In this document: piece after piece, positions 32,939 to 41,418 of the stretch
Numbering within the stretch: position 1 is the first letter of the stretch
How the letters are laid out: every line of letters begins with the position of its first letter
DNA from: Anaerotignum sp.
Lineage (GTDB): Bacteria > Bacillota > Clostridia > Lachnospirales > Anaerotignaceae
Length of the DNA stretch: 64,000 nucleotides
Direction of reading: 5' to 3'
Assembly: GCF_017483025.1 (NCBI RefSeq)
Contig: NZ_JAFUMA010000066.1
Coordinates: 80,450 to 144,449, forward strand
Notes under the pieces: generated by a model
What the model saw: only the letters and a program-made list of their open reading frames with translations
Databases searched by the model: none
What the model was told of the DNA's origin: nothing
Made by a program: the position numbers and the translations under genes

Positions 32939-34927
32939 TTATTTTTTCACAAGGCTGCAGATCAGCTCAGCGCAGGTATCGATGCCCATGGATGCATCCA
33001 GGCACAGGGTATAGTTGCGGGGTTCTCCCCAGTTCTGCCCGGAAATATTGCGATAATATGCCGCTCTGGCATCATCGGAGCGCTTCAGATAGCGATAGGC
33101 TTCCTCTCTCGTATCGCCATACATCTCCATGATCTTATTCACACGGTATTCCTTTGGCGCATGGATGAAGATGCGGATCACATTATCATAATTTCGCAGC
33201 ACATAGTCTGCCGCTCTGCCCACGATGACGCAGGCGCCATTGTCGGCAATTTTATGGATAACCTGTTCCTGGGCAATGACGGCCTGTTTTACCACTGTCG
33301 TACTCAGATATAGCTCATTGAGGATGCCGGGCGCATTATCGTTCAAATCAGAAATAAACGCTTTATCCAGACCGCTTTCCTGTGCCGCCAGAGCTGTCAT
33401 TTCTTTATAGTAGAAAGGAATGTTCAGTTTTTCTGCAACCACTTTGCCGATCTGCTTGCCGGCAGTACCATGTTCTCTGTTGATAGTGATAATCGTACCG
33501 GGCTGAGAAGCCTTGATGATACAATCTGCAATTTCTTCTGCCTTTTCCTCTTTTTTCAGGCCCCGGAAGAAGGGCACTGTCAGGCAAAGGATAACAACAA
33601 CTGCTACCATATCAGCCATAGGCGCCGCAAACAGGATACCATTGATACCGTTGCCCGCTTCTGCGCTTTCCAGGAAACGAGGCAGGAAGAGAGCCAGAGG
33701 TGTAAAGCAAACGATGTCTCGGATCAGAGATGCCACCACCGCGCGAACGGACTTGCCGATGGACTGGAAGAACACCGCTGTCATCTTCACCAGGCAAGTA
33801 ATGGACATCAAAGAAAGATAAATACGGAAGGTCTTGATGGCAAATTCCTGATACAATGCGTTCCCGGAACCAAAAATACCAATGACCAATTCAGGGCGAA
33901 GCTGGAAAATCAACGTTGCCACAATGCCAACAACCAACGTGGATTTCAGCACCAGCTGATAGGTTTCGCGCACACGATCCATGCGTTTCGCGCCGTAGTT
34001 GTACCCGAAAATAGGCTGACCGCCCAGAACAATACCCGTTACGATATTGCAGACTACCGTATACACTTTTGTCTGGATACTGAATACGGAAATAGGAATA
34101 TCAGGGCCGTATTTAGACAATGCGCCATAATGAGCCAGCGTCATATTGCCGACCAGAGACAGCACAACAATGGAGATCTGCGTCACGAAGGTGGCTGCCC
34201 CCAGGGAAATGGTGCTGCGCAGGATGGCCCCATCTGGAAGAAAGCTTCTCTTTGTCAGAACAAAGCTCTTCGGCTTTCTGAAATAAACGGCGCATACAAC
34301 GAAAGATGCTACCTGACCGATGGCTGTGGCCCATGCCGCACCGGCAATGCCCCATTTCAGCAGAAAAATGAAAACAGGGTCTAAAATGATATTGATGACA
34401 GCCCCTGTCAGCATAGCTGCCATGGCAAAGGCAGGGCTGCCATCCGCACGGATCATGCTGTTCATCACATTCAGCAGCAGATAGAAGGGGAAGAACGCCG
34501 CCACGATACGGAAATATTCCACCGCCATATCCAAAGTCTGGCTGGATGCACCAAAGAGACTCATCAGAGGTGTGGCAAACAGCTGACAGATCAGCAGCAG
34601 AACGATACTGATCAGGAATGTAACGGTGATGCCTGTACCTACGCATTTATGGGCACTGTCGGAGTCCTTTCTGCCGGCACAGATGCTCAGATAAGAGGCT
34701 GCACCATCCCCTACGCACCATGCAAAAGCATTGGCAATACAGATAACAGGGAAGGATACCCCTGTTGCTGCGTTACCCAGATAGCCCAATTCACTGTTGC
34801 CGATAAAAATCTGATCGACGATATTATAAAGGGCACTGATCAAAAGCCCCATGACACAGGGCACAGAGAATTTCAGCAATAACTTCGAAATTTTCTCCTG
34901 CCCCAGGATCATATTTTCATTTTCCAT
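32939..34927 (-). CDS. MATE efflux transporter fused to a cytidylate-kinase-like domain
   Basis: The 662-residue protein begins with a 12-helix MATE transporter (about 1-455; IVDQIFIGN, MRADGSP-like and GGQPIFGYNYGAKR segments are typical). After the linker KKEEKAEEIADC a second domain (about 470-662) follows: TIITINREHGTAGKQIGKVV is the P-loop strand of the cytidylate-kinase-like family, with the downstream VIVGRAADYVLR and IFIHAPKEYRV motifs. MATE proteins export drugs using Na+ or H+. The kinase-like domain could sense or modify nucleotides (inference). A continuous frame of this size with both domains intact argues for a real fusion. It has a leader terminator. Confidence 0.9.
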   Translation of the reverse strand: MENENMILGQEKISKLLLKFSVPCVMGLLISALYNIVDQIFIGNSELGYLGNAATGVSFPVICIANAFAWCVGDGAASYLSICAGRKDSDSAHKCVGTGITVTFLISIVLLLICQLFATPLMSLFGASSQTLDMAVEYFRIVAAFFPFYLLLNVMNSMIRADGSPAFAMAAMLTGAVINIILDPVFIFLLKWGIAGAAWATAIGQVASFVVCAVYFRKPKSFVLTKRSFLPDGAILRSTISLGAATFVTQISIVVLSLVGNMTLAHYGALSKYGPDIPISVFSIQTKVYTVVCNIVTGIVLGGQPIFGYNYGAKRMDRVRETYQLVLKSTLVVGIVATLIFQLRPELVIGIFGSGNALYQEFAIKTFRIYLSLMSITCLVKMTAVFFQSIGKSVRAVVASLIRDIVCFTPLALFLPRFLESAEAGNGINGILFAAPMADMVAVVVILCLTVPFFRGLKKEEKAEEIADCIIKASQPGTIITINREHGTAGKQIGKVVAEKLNIPFYYKEMTALAAQESGLDKAFISDLNDNAPGILNELYLSTTVVKQAVIAQEQVIHKIADNGACVIVGRAADYVLRNYDNVIRIFIHAPKEYRVNKIMEMYGDTREEAYRYLKRSDDARAAYYRNISGQNWGEPRNYTLCLDASMGIDTCAELICSLVKK

Positions 34928-34964
34928 TTTCTTCTCCTCCTTTTCTTCCTGAATAAAAACGAAA

Positions 34965-35141
34965 TCAAAAAAACCGTAATGGCTTTGCTATATTCCTTCT
35001 GAAAAAGGCTTATAGCAAAACTATTACGGTAGTTTGTAGACACATTCATCCAATCATGAATTTATATAAGCATTTATAAAATTGTACAGTCATCGGAACT
35101 ATACAATGAGATATTATAGCACAGTCTTCCCCGCGATGCAA
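34965..35141 (-). promoter_or_regulatory. Promoter, dyad and leader terminator of the MATE fusion gene
   Basis: Reverse strand: TTGCAT (35136-35141), 17 bp, TATAAT (35113-35118). The transcript begins near 35106 in a dyad, ATTGTAtAGT / ACTgTACAAT (35081-35107). Downstream, 19-base arms CCGTAATAG.TTTGCTATA and TATAGCAAA.CCATTACGG (34974-35029) form a strong hairpin followed by seven T residues, that is an intrinsic terminator about 45 bp before the start codon. This is an attenuator layout; the ligand or signal is unknown. Confidence 0.6.
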
Positions 35142-35154
35142 TACCCTCTTGCAG

Positions 35155-35182
35155 AAAAACAGCGGCGGAACGTTCCGCCGCT
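35155..35182 (-). terminator. Terminator after the second LTA-synthase gene
   Basis: Palindromic stem AGCGGCGGAA/TTCCGCCGCT with a two-base centre, then GTTTTTC on the reverse strand. Confidence 0.8.
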
Positions 35183-35212
35183 ATTCTGCCTTTCTGTTGT
35201 GTTTCCATTCGC

Positions 35213-37468
35213 TTATCGCTTGCTGTCTCTTTCCTGCTGGATCTCCAGCCGTCTCTTTGTTGCTTCATCCAGGCCTTCCATAGCCGCCTCATCCAAAAGA
35301 CGTTTTTCTTCTTTCAGTTCATCTGTATAAGGAAGCAGACGCCCTTCCAGATAAACATATTCTTCGGAGGTTCGGAAGATGGTATTGCTGGAGCCCACCT
35401 GGCTGATGGTGACTACATCCCAGTCCTCAAGGTGGCTCTTTTTCAGCTTCAGCATATTGGTATTGATGAACTTGCGGGATTGCTTTTCGCCATTGATATA
35501 TACCTGGCTCCATTTCGTAAAGTTTTCCCCGATGAGGGTGTAATATCCCTCCACGGATTCACTCATATACAAAATCTTCGCATCCCGAACGCCCATTACC
35601 ATATGGCCTTCTGTGATAACGGGATTCCCGTCATATACATACTGCTTGCCATAGAGCAGGTCATACTGCAGCAGCTCCAGGTCCATCATGTATTCATAGT
35701 TATTGGTATCTTTTCTTGCCTGATGATAATTGAAAACGGTGCCTGCATGCAGACCCAGACGTTCCATAACCGTCGCCATCAGCTGATAGGTAGGGATCGT
35801 TCCGTCCTGTTTTTCCAGGCCGATATTATCCCAGATCACATAATTGGTGTTGAACAGGGAATTGCTCTTCATATCGGAATCCTGCAGGCCCAGCGTAGGC
35901 AGATGGTCGCCATAGAATACGACTACTGCAGGCTCTCCCCGTTTATCCACCATATCCACCAGATTTTTCGCAAAGGTATCCATTTCGTATACCTGGTTAC
36001 AGTAATAATCCCACTGGTTATTCTTTTCCTGTGTCTCCAGACCGCCTGCCATCAGATGAGGGTCCTTGCTGATCCTTTCTTCGGGATAGCTGCCGTGGCC
36101 CTGTACGGTGATGGTAAATACAAAGTCCTGCTGTTCTGTGCTATCCAGACAGTCTTCAATATGGGTCAGCAGCACATCGTCCTTCGCCCAGCCTGTCTCA
36201 GTGGTTTTGAAATTCATGAATTCCTTACATACGAAGGTGTCGAAACCGATATTATTGAATACCTTCGCACGGCTATAGAAATTACCGCTGTGGTTATGGA
36301 TGGCATGGGTGCCATAGCCAAAAGAGCCAAAGGCCGTTGCGGCACTTTCTGCCGTGTTTTCCTTCAGATATGTCTTGTAGGGATATTCCCCGGGGCCAAA
36401 ATATCTCAGGCTCATGCCTGTCAGCACTTCAAATTCCGTATTCGCTGTGCCCGCGCCGATGGAAGGCACCTGGCAATAGCCAGAAGAATATTCTTCTGCC
36501 ATTTTTCTCAGATTGGGCAGCGGGTCTTTAGATGTCTGCAGCGCCTCAAATTCCGATGTATCAAAGAAGGATTCCAGCTGTACCACGATCACATTGGGCA
36601 GCACTTTTGCTTCCGATGTGTTTTCCGTTATGGCTCTGTCATTGCTGACTTCCATCATCTTCGCTTCTGTATAGCCATTGGGCTCGGAAATCCCTGTATT
36701 AAAGATACTTGCCGCGAAGCAATAGGGAAGACCATAATCCTGATATGCGAATGCGATATTTGCAAAATACGTAGAAACGATACGATTTTCGACCACATAA
36801 TCTGTCAGGGCCACATAGCCGCCAAAGGATGCCGCAACCAATACCCCAGACAACAGATAATTGATCTTTCCTTTATACTTCCCGGCCATTTTCCAAAGGT
36901 AGATGACCAACAGGATAGCAAACACGATGGCAGCGATCAACCCTGCCAGTTCCAGATTATTGAAATAATTCGTGGAAATGGAAAGACCTTCCTGCAGCGT
37001 CTTCAGATCCTGCGCATTGAAGGGTGTTACTCGTCTGGACAGGATGACGCCGTTCACAATACCAAGGGTCAGCCAGAGCAGCGTGATGATCACGCGGGTA
37101 AATACACGCCGTTTGAACAGATACGTGATGGAAAACGTCACAAAGATCATAAAAGCATTATACAGAAACGCCTTTGTAGATACCCTGGAATATTCCCATG
37201 CTGCAAACACAGAATGTCGGGAAATGGCTTCGATGATAAAATAAATGATGATCGCCCATACCCCATGCAGCACCAGAGAAAACTGATTCAGTCGAGGATA
37301 GATTTCCTGCAGCTTTTTCCCAAAAGCACTGTTTTGAAATGCCTCTGTTTTTGCAATGTGGTGATCACACAGCTTCTGGCGAAACGCCTTCACATTCGAC
37401 CATCTCAATGCTTTCAATTGATTTATCGCGCCTTTGATATCAGGCTTTTTTATCCGAATTTTTCTCAT
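35213..37468 (-). CDS. LTA synthase family phosphoglycerol transferase (second copy)
   Basis: The 751-residue protein has five N-terminal membrane helices (about 60-250) and a sulfatase-fold catalytic domain with IGAGTANTEFEVLTG (Thr341), VVQLESFFD and FYGDHLPTLG. These match canonical LtaS motifs better than the paralogue at 22.1 kb. A 130-residue C-terminal region past the catalytic domain includes a charged tail rich in Arg/Glu. It probably makes or extends polyglycerol-phosphate on a surface glycolipid. Its own promoter is followed by a promoter-proximal terminator. Confidence 0.92.
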   Translation of the reverse strand: MRKIRIKKPDIKGAINQLKALRWSNVKAFRQKLCDHHIAKTEAFQNSAFGKKLQEIYPRLNQFSLVLHGVWAIIIYFIIEAISRHSVFAAWEYSRVSTKAFLYNAFMIFVTFSITYLFKRRVFTRVIITLLWLTLGIVNGVILSRRVTPFNAQDLKTLQEGLSISTNYFNNLELAGLIAAIVFAILLVIYLWKMAGKYKGKINYLLSGVLVAASFGGYVALTDYVVENRIVSTYFANIAFAYQDYGLPYCFAASIFNTGISEPNGYTEAKMMEVSNDRAITENTSEAKVLPNVIVVQLESFFDTSEFEALQTSKDPLPNLRKMAEEYSSGYCQVPSIGAGTANTEFEVLTGMSLRYFGPGEYPYKTYLKENTAESAATAFGSFGYGTHAIHNHSGNFYSRAKVFNNIGFDTFVCKEFMNFKTTETGWAKDDVLLTHIEDCLDSTEQQDFVFTITVQGHGSYPEERISKDPHLMAGGLETQEKNNQWDYYCNQVYEMDTFAKNLVDMVDKRGEPAVVVFYGDHLPTLGLQDSDMKSNSLFNTNYVIWDNIGLEKQDGTIPTYQLMATVMERLGLHAGTVFNYHQARKDTNNYEYMMDLELLQYDLLYGKQYVYDGNPVITEGHMVMGVRDAKILYMSESVEGYYTLIGENFTKWSQVYINGEKQSRKFINTNMLKLKKSHLEDWDVVTISQVGSSNTIFRTSEEYVYLEGRLLPYTDELKEEKRLLDEAAMEGLDEATKRRLEIQQERDSKR

Positions 37469-37524
37469 TTACAGACAACTCCTTATGATTTCTGCTTTGA
37501 ATCATTTCAAAGCTTCAAACGGAA

Positions 37525-37612
37525 CAAAAAACGTCCTTTGCAGCAATCTGCAAAGGACATAAATGATACAAGACTACTTTCTGATGATAGACTTGAAATG
37601 TCGATTTGTCAA
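37525..37612 (-). promoter_or_regulatory. Promoter and leader terminator of the second LTA-synthase gene
   Basis: Reverse strand: TTGACA (37607-37612), 17 bp, TATCAT (37584-37589). About 20 nt into the transcript an 11-base stem GTCCTTTGCAG/CTGCAAAGGAC (37533-37558) is followed by GTTTTTTG, an intrinsic terminator about 60 bp before the start codon. Confidence 0.6.
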
Positions 37613-37627
37613 GTTTTTAAGAGAATT

Positions 37628-37746
37628 TTAAGAAATTCCCAGCATATTCTCAATAAAGATCCCGCAGCCTCTTTCCGGGCCATTGACCATCACATAAGCC
37701 ACAGCCCCAATGAGTTTCCCATCCTGCAAAATTAGACTGCCGCTCA
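37628..37746 (-). pseudogene. Remnant copy of the spoIVB 3' end
   Basis: The reverse strand translates as GSLILQDGKLIGAVAYVMVN then GPERGCGIFIENMLGIS and a stop, parallel to the end of intact spoIVB at 38.8 kb (GSPILQDGKLIGAVTHVMVN...). Bases 37641-37746 align without gaps to 38832-38937; by hand count 88 of 106 positions agree. Nothing upstream of the fragment extends the match. Confidence 0.85.
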
Positions 37747-38559
37747 CGAGTGATTATCATTACGGATAACATCTATCTGCCTCCCTGAAATCACTTTTTT
37801 CAATTCGCAGATAATCCTTGCAACATCTTCGCCCACGCTATCCAAATCTGTAAACAAATCTGCGTATAGCTGATTGATATTTTCCTCAAAATTGGCAGGA
37901 AGCACACTGCACTGTTTTTTGCACAGGGAGACAAGACGTTTTTCACCCGGATGAGTCAGCTCGTTCATCGCCCAGATAATATCAAAGTAGGACTCCATAA
38001 ATGCCGCGGTTCTGTGTCCGATACTCACCAAGTCTTTCCGCTCTACTGCCTTTGCAATTTGCAATGGATAAGCCGGCATTGCATCGGATATAAGCTTCAT
38101 GTTTTTGCTTATGATATTTTCTTTCAGCTGCTTTGGATATGGCATTGAGAAACGATCTTTAACAGCCTGTAAACGTCCATCTCTGTCATAAATGATTTTG
38201 CAGGTTTTCAAATTATGCCACATACATGTAGTGTAACCATTACATGCCTGATATTGCTCTACTACAGAAGCGACATTTTCTGCAAAGCTATCCAGATCAC
38301 GATAAAGGATATCGATGTCAATTCCATTCTTTAAAACACAGTTATCTTCATATTCCCAAAAATGGTTGCCGATTTCCATGAAGGAACAATACTTTTCTAA
38401 TATGCAGAGACGCACATCCTCCTCTATCGCTGAAGTGCAATACAGATAAACATCGTAATCTGATTTTTTATCATATACTTCGCCTGCCCGGGAACCACCT
38501 AAAGCAATTGCTTCGATTTGCGGCAAAGCTGCGAATTCATCAAATAATTTTTCTACCAT
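37744..38559 (-). CDS. Nucleotidyltransferase-fold protein
   Basis: About 271 residues from ATG 38559 (MVEKLFDEFAALP...), chosen because GGAGG lies eight bases upstream. GGSRAGEVYDKKSDYDVYLY (about 19-38) is the GS...D-x-D motif of the polymerase-beta nucleotidyltransferase fold, and a third acidic residue follows in GIDIDILYRD (about 79-88). A helical second domain completes it. Relatives include resistance nucleotidyltransferases and uncharacterised DUF4037 proteins; the substrate is unknown. The gene lies between two copies of spoIVB 3' sequence, and its stop codon is in the first copy, suggesting insertion. Confidence 0.8.
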   Translation of the reverse strand: MVEKLFDEFAALPQIEAIALGGSRAGEVYDKKSDYDVYLYCTSAIEEDVRLCILEKYCSFMEIGNHFWEYEDNCVLKNGIDIDILYRDLDSFAENVASVVEQYQACNGYTTCMWHNLKTCKIIYDRDGRLQAVKDRFSMPYPKQLKENIISKNMKLISDAMPAYPLQIAKAVERKDLVSIGHRTAAFMESYFDIIWAMNELTHPGEKRLVSLCKKQCSVLPANFEENINQLYADLFTDLDSVGEDVARIICELKKVISGRQIDVIRNDNHS

Positions 38560-38609
38560 GCCCATGGCCTCCAATCATAAACAAATATCTATAAATCCAG
38601 TATAGCATA

Positions 38610-38738
38610 AAAACAAAAAACAATAGAAGACAAACTCCAAAATGTAATTTCTGTTTGCAATCACAACCTCATTTGCACCTTTACAGAACACAACAATCCG
38701 GCCGTATTCTTCAAATTGGCTAAAGGTATATATTTCAT
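38610..38738 (-). pseudogene. Possible remnant of a Phd/YefM-type antitoxin
   Basis: From an ATG at 38738 with AGAGAGG upstream the frame reads MKYIPLANLKNTAG, resembling Phd-family N-termini (MKxIPxxDLKNTAEIS). The frame then breaks; in the next frame RIVVFCKGANEVVIANRN continues the pattern (NEPVxVTKNG in the family). One frameshift and no toxin partner make this a degraded piece, if correct. Confidence 0.35.
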
Positions 38739-38767
38739 AATTGTGCCTCTCTTTCTTTTTGTACATA

Positions 38768-38811
38768 AAAAGCAGGCAACACAATAAAATATTCATTGCA
38801 TTACCTGCTTT
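38768..38811 (-). terminator. Terminator after spoIVB
   Basis: Stem AAAGCAGG/CCTGCTTT with a large loop, followed by TTTTTATG on the reverse strand. Confidence 0.6.
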
Positions 38812-38815
38812 ACGG

Positions 38816-39844
38816 TTATTCAGCCGCTTCTAACATATTCTCTATAAAAATGCCATAGCCTCTCGTCGGATCATTGACCATCACATGGGTCACAGCCCCG
38901 ATGAGCTTCCCATCCTGCAAAATTGGGCTGCCGCTCATGCCCTGCACGATACCGCCTGTCAACGCTAGCAGTTCTTCATCGGTGATGCGGATGGTCATAT
39001 CCTTATTGTTTTTCCCGCCGTTTCGATTGATACTTTCAATCTTCAGAGAATATTCCTTCACCGCTCCGCCTTCCAGATTGGAAAGAAGAACGGCTTCACC
39101 TTTTCTGATTTCCTCCGCTGCGGCAATAGAAAAAGCTGCTCCGCTGAAAGCTGCTTTCTCCGCTGTACCATAAATGCCTGCCTCCGTATTTTTTTCGATG
39201 CAGGCCAGTTTCCCCTCCGTATCTACTTTTCCTGTCAGTTCCCCTGCTTTGCCTTTCTCTCCTTTTATGATTTCCGTCAGGTCGGCCTCCAACAGAGAAC
39301 CTTCCCGTATCGACATCAGTTCGCCCGTATCCACATCGTAGACACCATGGCCCAATGCCCCGAAATTGCCATTATTCGGGTCATAATAGGTCACAGTGCC
39401 AATGCCCTGGATGCTGTCCCTGATCCAGACGCCGATCTTGTAAGTCTGATCTGCCATACTGAATACAGGGGTGATCTTCACTTCCTTTTTCCTGCCATCT
39501 CGTTCCAGAAGCAGTTTCATCGGCTCGCCGCCGCTGTTTTCCACTGCCGTAAGAAATGCTTCCTTATTTTCCAGTTCCTTCCCATCCGCCTGCAAAATCA
39601 GATCTCCAATCTTCAGGACGCCTTTGCTTGGCTCATAGGTCTCGTTATCCTCGCCGCTGACAAAGCCCGTCCCCAAAACCAGAAGACCTTTTGTATCCAT
39701 GGTAACGCCGACGGTCTGCCCTACCGGCACCAACTCCTGCGCTTCCGATGCCCGGGCCGTTTGGGGCAGCCAGAGCAGAATGGGTATCAAAACTGCCAAA
39801 ATCGGAAATACTGAAAAAAATCGTTTTTTCTCCGTCTGCTGCAT
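38816..39844 (-). CDS. spoIVB: SpoIVB peptidase
   Basis: About 342 residues from ATG 39844 (MQQTEKKRFF..., AGAGGAGAAG upstream): signal anchor (about 10-28), PDZ domain (about 55-135) and S55 peptidase domain with the catalytic His in GALGHGVYD and Ser in GMSGSPILQDG. SpoIVB is secreted from the forespore and triggers pro-SigmaK processing. It follows dacF in the same direction. An open frame continues upstream to 40222, but its product is low-complexity and lacks a ribosome site, so I exclude it. spo0A, normally next, lies 8 kb downstream. Confidence 0.93.
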   Translation of the reverse strand: MQQTEKKRFFSVFPILAVLIPILLWLPQTARASEAQELVPVGQTVGVTMDTKGLLVLGTGFVSGEDNETYEPSKGVLKIGDLILQADGKELENKEAFLTAVENSGGEPMKLLLERDGRKKEVKITPVFSMADQTYKIGVWIRDSIQGIGTVTYYDPNNGNFGALGHGVYDVDTGELMSIREGSLLEADLTEIIKGEKGKAGELTGKVDTEGKLACIEKNTEAGIYGTAEKAAFSGAAFSIAAAEEIRKGEAVLLSNLEGGAVKEYSLKIESINRNGGKNNKDMTIRITDEELLALTGGIVQGMSGSPILQDGKLIGAVTHVMVNDPTRGYGIFIENMLEAAE

Positions 39845-40012
39845 CTTCTCCTCTCCCAACTGTATTTTTCGGAACAAAAATTTGACGTTTTTTGCTCCGT
39901 ATTTACTTTCTCTGAAAAAGAAAATCGATATACCGCCCAAAAGCACCAGAATCATACAACCTGCGACAGCTTCAAAGAAATCGTCCTCTGGCAATTTTTT
40001 TATTTTGAAATG

Positions 40013-40037
40013 AAAAAAGGGTGCCTTAGACACCCTT
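40013..40037 (-). terminator. Terminator after dacF
   Basis: Stem AAGGGTG/CACCCTT overlapping the stop codon, followed by TTTTTTC on the reverse strand. Confidence 0.8.
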
Positions 40038-41205
40038 AAAACCACTGACGAAGCATCCGCTGCAGCATGGTATTGATATTGGCCTTTTCCACCGTTTCCG
40101 CTGTTACCAGATCCGTTCGCCCCACTTCCTCGCCGTTGATGAGATAAACCAGTTCGCCTGCCTTTTCTCCCGCTGCCACAGGGGCATCCATGCCGGGTAA
40201 AGTTTCCGCCCTTGTTTCCCAATCGCTTCCTGCATCCTTTTTCAGAAGCATGGAAATTTCTTCTTTTACTATTATAGGAACAGTATTCTTCATCCCCTTC
40301 GTCACGGGGATCTCTGCCATCTCCTGCCCCGCAGGCAGACCCTTTTGGGCGCTAAAATTTGCAAAGCCATAATCCAGCAGCTTCATAGTCTCCTGAAAGC
40401 GCACCTTGAAATCAGGCGCCGCCATGACAACACCGATCAGATGCAGCCCATTTCGCTCTGCCGTGCCAGAAAGGCAATAAAGGGCTTTTCCGGTAGAGCC
40501 TGTTTTCAGCCCCGTTGCTCCTTCGTACCATTTGATGAGCTTATTGGTGTTCGTCAGGCCAAATTCAGATTCCCCCTTGCGGGTCTTATGTACAATAGTA
40601 TCCTGCCATGTGGTGGTGTATTCCTGAATTTCAGGGAAACGGGTCATCAGTTCCCGGCTCATCAGAGCGATATCATAGGCGCTGGTCTCGTGTCCATCCA
40701 CATCCAGCCCGCAGGCATTGACGAAATGAGTCTCTTGCATGCCCAGTTCTTCCGCCTTTTTATTCATCCGCTCCACAAAAGCCTCTTCGCTGCCTGCCAC
40801 AAATTCTGCCATAGCCACCGCCGCATCATTGGCAGAAGCAATGGCGATGCATTTCGTCATATCTGCCGCTGTCTGGTTCTCTCCCGGCTCTAAAAACACC
40901 TGTGAACCGCCCATGCTGGCTGCGTGTTCGCTGACCTGCACACTGTCCTCCCATTTGAATTGCCCCGCCTCTTCTGCTTCATAGATCAAAAGCATGGTCA
41001 TCACCTTCGTCACGCTGGCAGGGGGCATAGCTTCGTGGCTGTTCTTTTCGTATAATACCTTCCCCGTTCCTGCATCCATCAGCACCGCACTTTTGCTTTC
41101 CAACGTCAGCGGGTCTGTCTCCTCTGCATAGACAGGCAATAGCGACCCGATCACAAAAATCAGCGTCATCAGTGCCGCCAAAAACCCCTTTCCGTATTTT
41201 TTCAT
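40036..41205 (-). CDS. D-alanyl-D-alanine carboxypeptidase, DacF type
   Basis: The 389-residue precursor has a signal peptide (about 1-27, ending PVYAEE), the S11 peptidase set SVTK (PPASVTKVMT, about 67-73), the SxN motif as SAN (IASANDAAVA) and KTG (GLKTGSTGKA), and a C-terminal PBP5-like beta domain. It trims the stem peptide of peptidoglycan, in sporulating Firmicutes usually during cortex formation. GGGAGG site. Upstream of spoIVB with the usual clostridial spacing. Confidence 0.92.
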   Translation of the reverse strand: MKKYGKGFLAALMTLIFVIGSLLPVYAEETDPLTLESKSAVLMDAGTGKVLYEKNSHEAMPPASVTKVMTMLLIYEAEEAGQFKWEDSVQVSEHAASMGGSQVFLEPGENQTAADMTKCIAIASANDAAVAMAEFVAGSEEAFVERMNKKAEELGMQETHFVNACGLDVDGHETSAYDIALMSRELMTRFPEIQEYTTTWQDTIVHKTRKGESEFGLTNTNKLIKWYEGATGLKTGSTGKALYCLSGTAERNGLHLIGVVMAAPDFKVRFQETMKLLDYGFANFSAQKGLPAGQEMAEIPVTKGMKNTVPIIVKEEISMLLKKDAGSDWETRAETLPGMDAPVAAGEKAGELVYLINGEEVGRTDLVTAETVEKANINTMLQRMLRQWF

Positions 41206-41351
41206 CCGCCCATTCCTCCCAAAAACATCTTACTGACACTGTATGTTTTCCTCAAAAAAGATATGTCTTTCGAAAAAATTTGTCGACTTTCTTAATTCTT
41301 TCTTAAATTCATGGAATTTTAATAAAAACCCCTTCGTTTTATAATATAATC

Positions 41352-41381
41352 TTGATATAGTTGTTACAACTTTGATATAAT
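41352..41381 (+). promoter_or_regulatory. Promoter of the acidic SLH protein gene
   Basis: TTGATA (41352-41357), 18 bp, TATAAT (41376-41381). The TTGATATA sequence occurs twice nearby, so an alternative -35 is possible. Confidence 0.6.
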
Positions 41382-41418
41382 GTCATTATCTATGAAAAGA
41401 AAAAGGAGGTCTTTCTCT

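Noticed and set aside
38575..38796. A 73-codon open frame between spoIVB and the nucleotidyltransferase
   Set aside because: Its start lies inside the spoIVB terminator and has no ribosome site; part of it is better read as an antitoxin remnant in shifted frames.
39845..40222. An open frame extending spoIVB upstream by about 126 codons
   Set aside because: The extension is low-complexity, lacks a ribosome site, and runs past a dacF terminator; SpoIVB starts at 39844 with a clear site and signal anchor.
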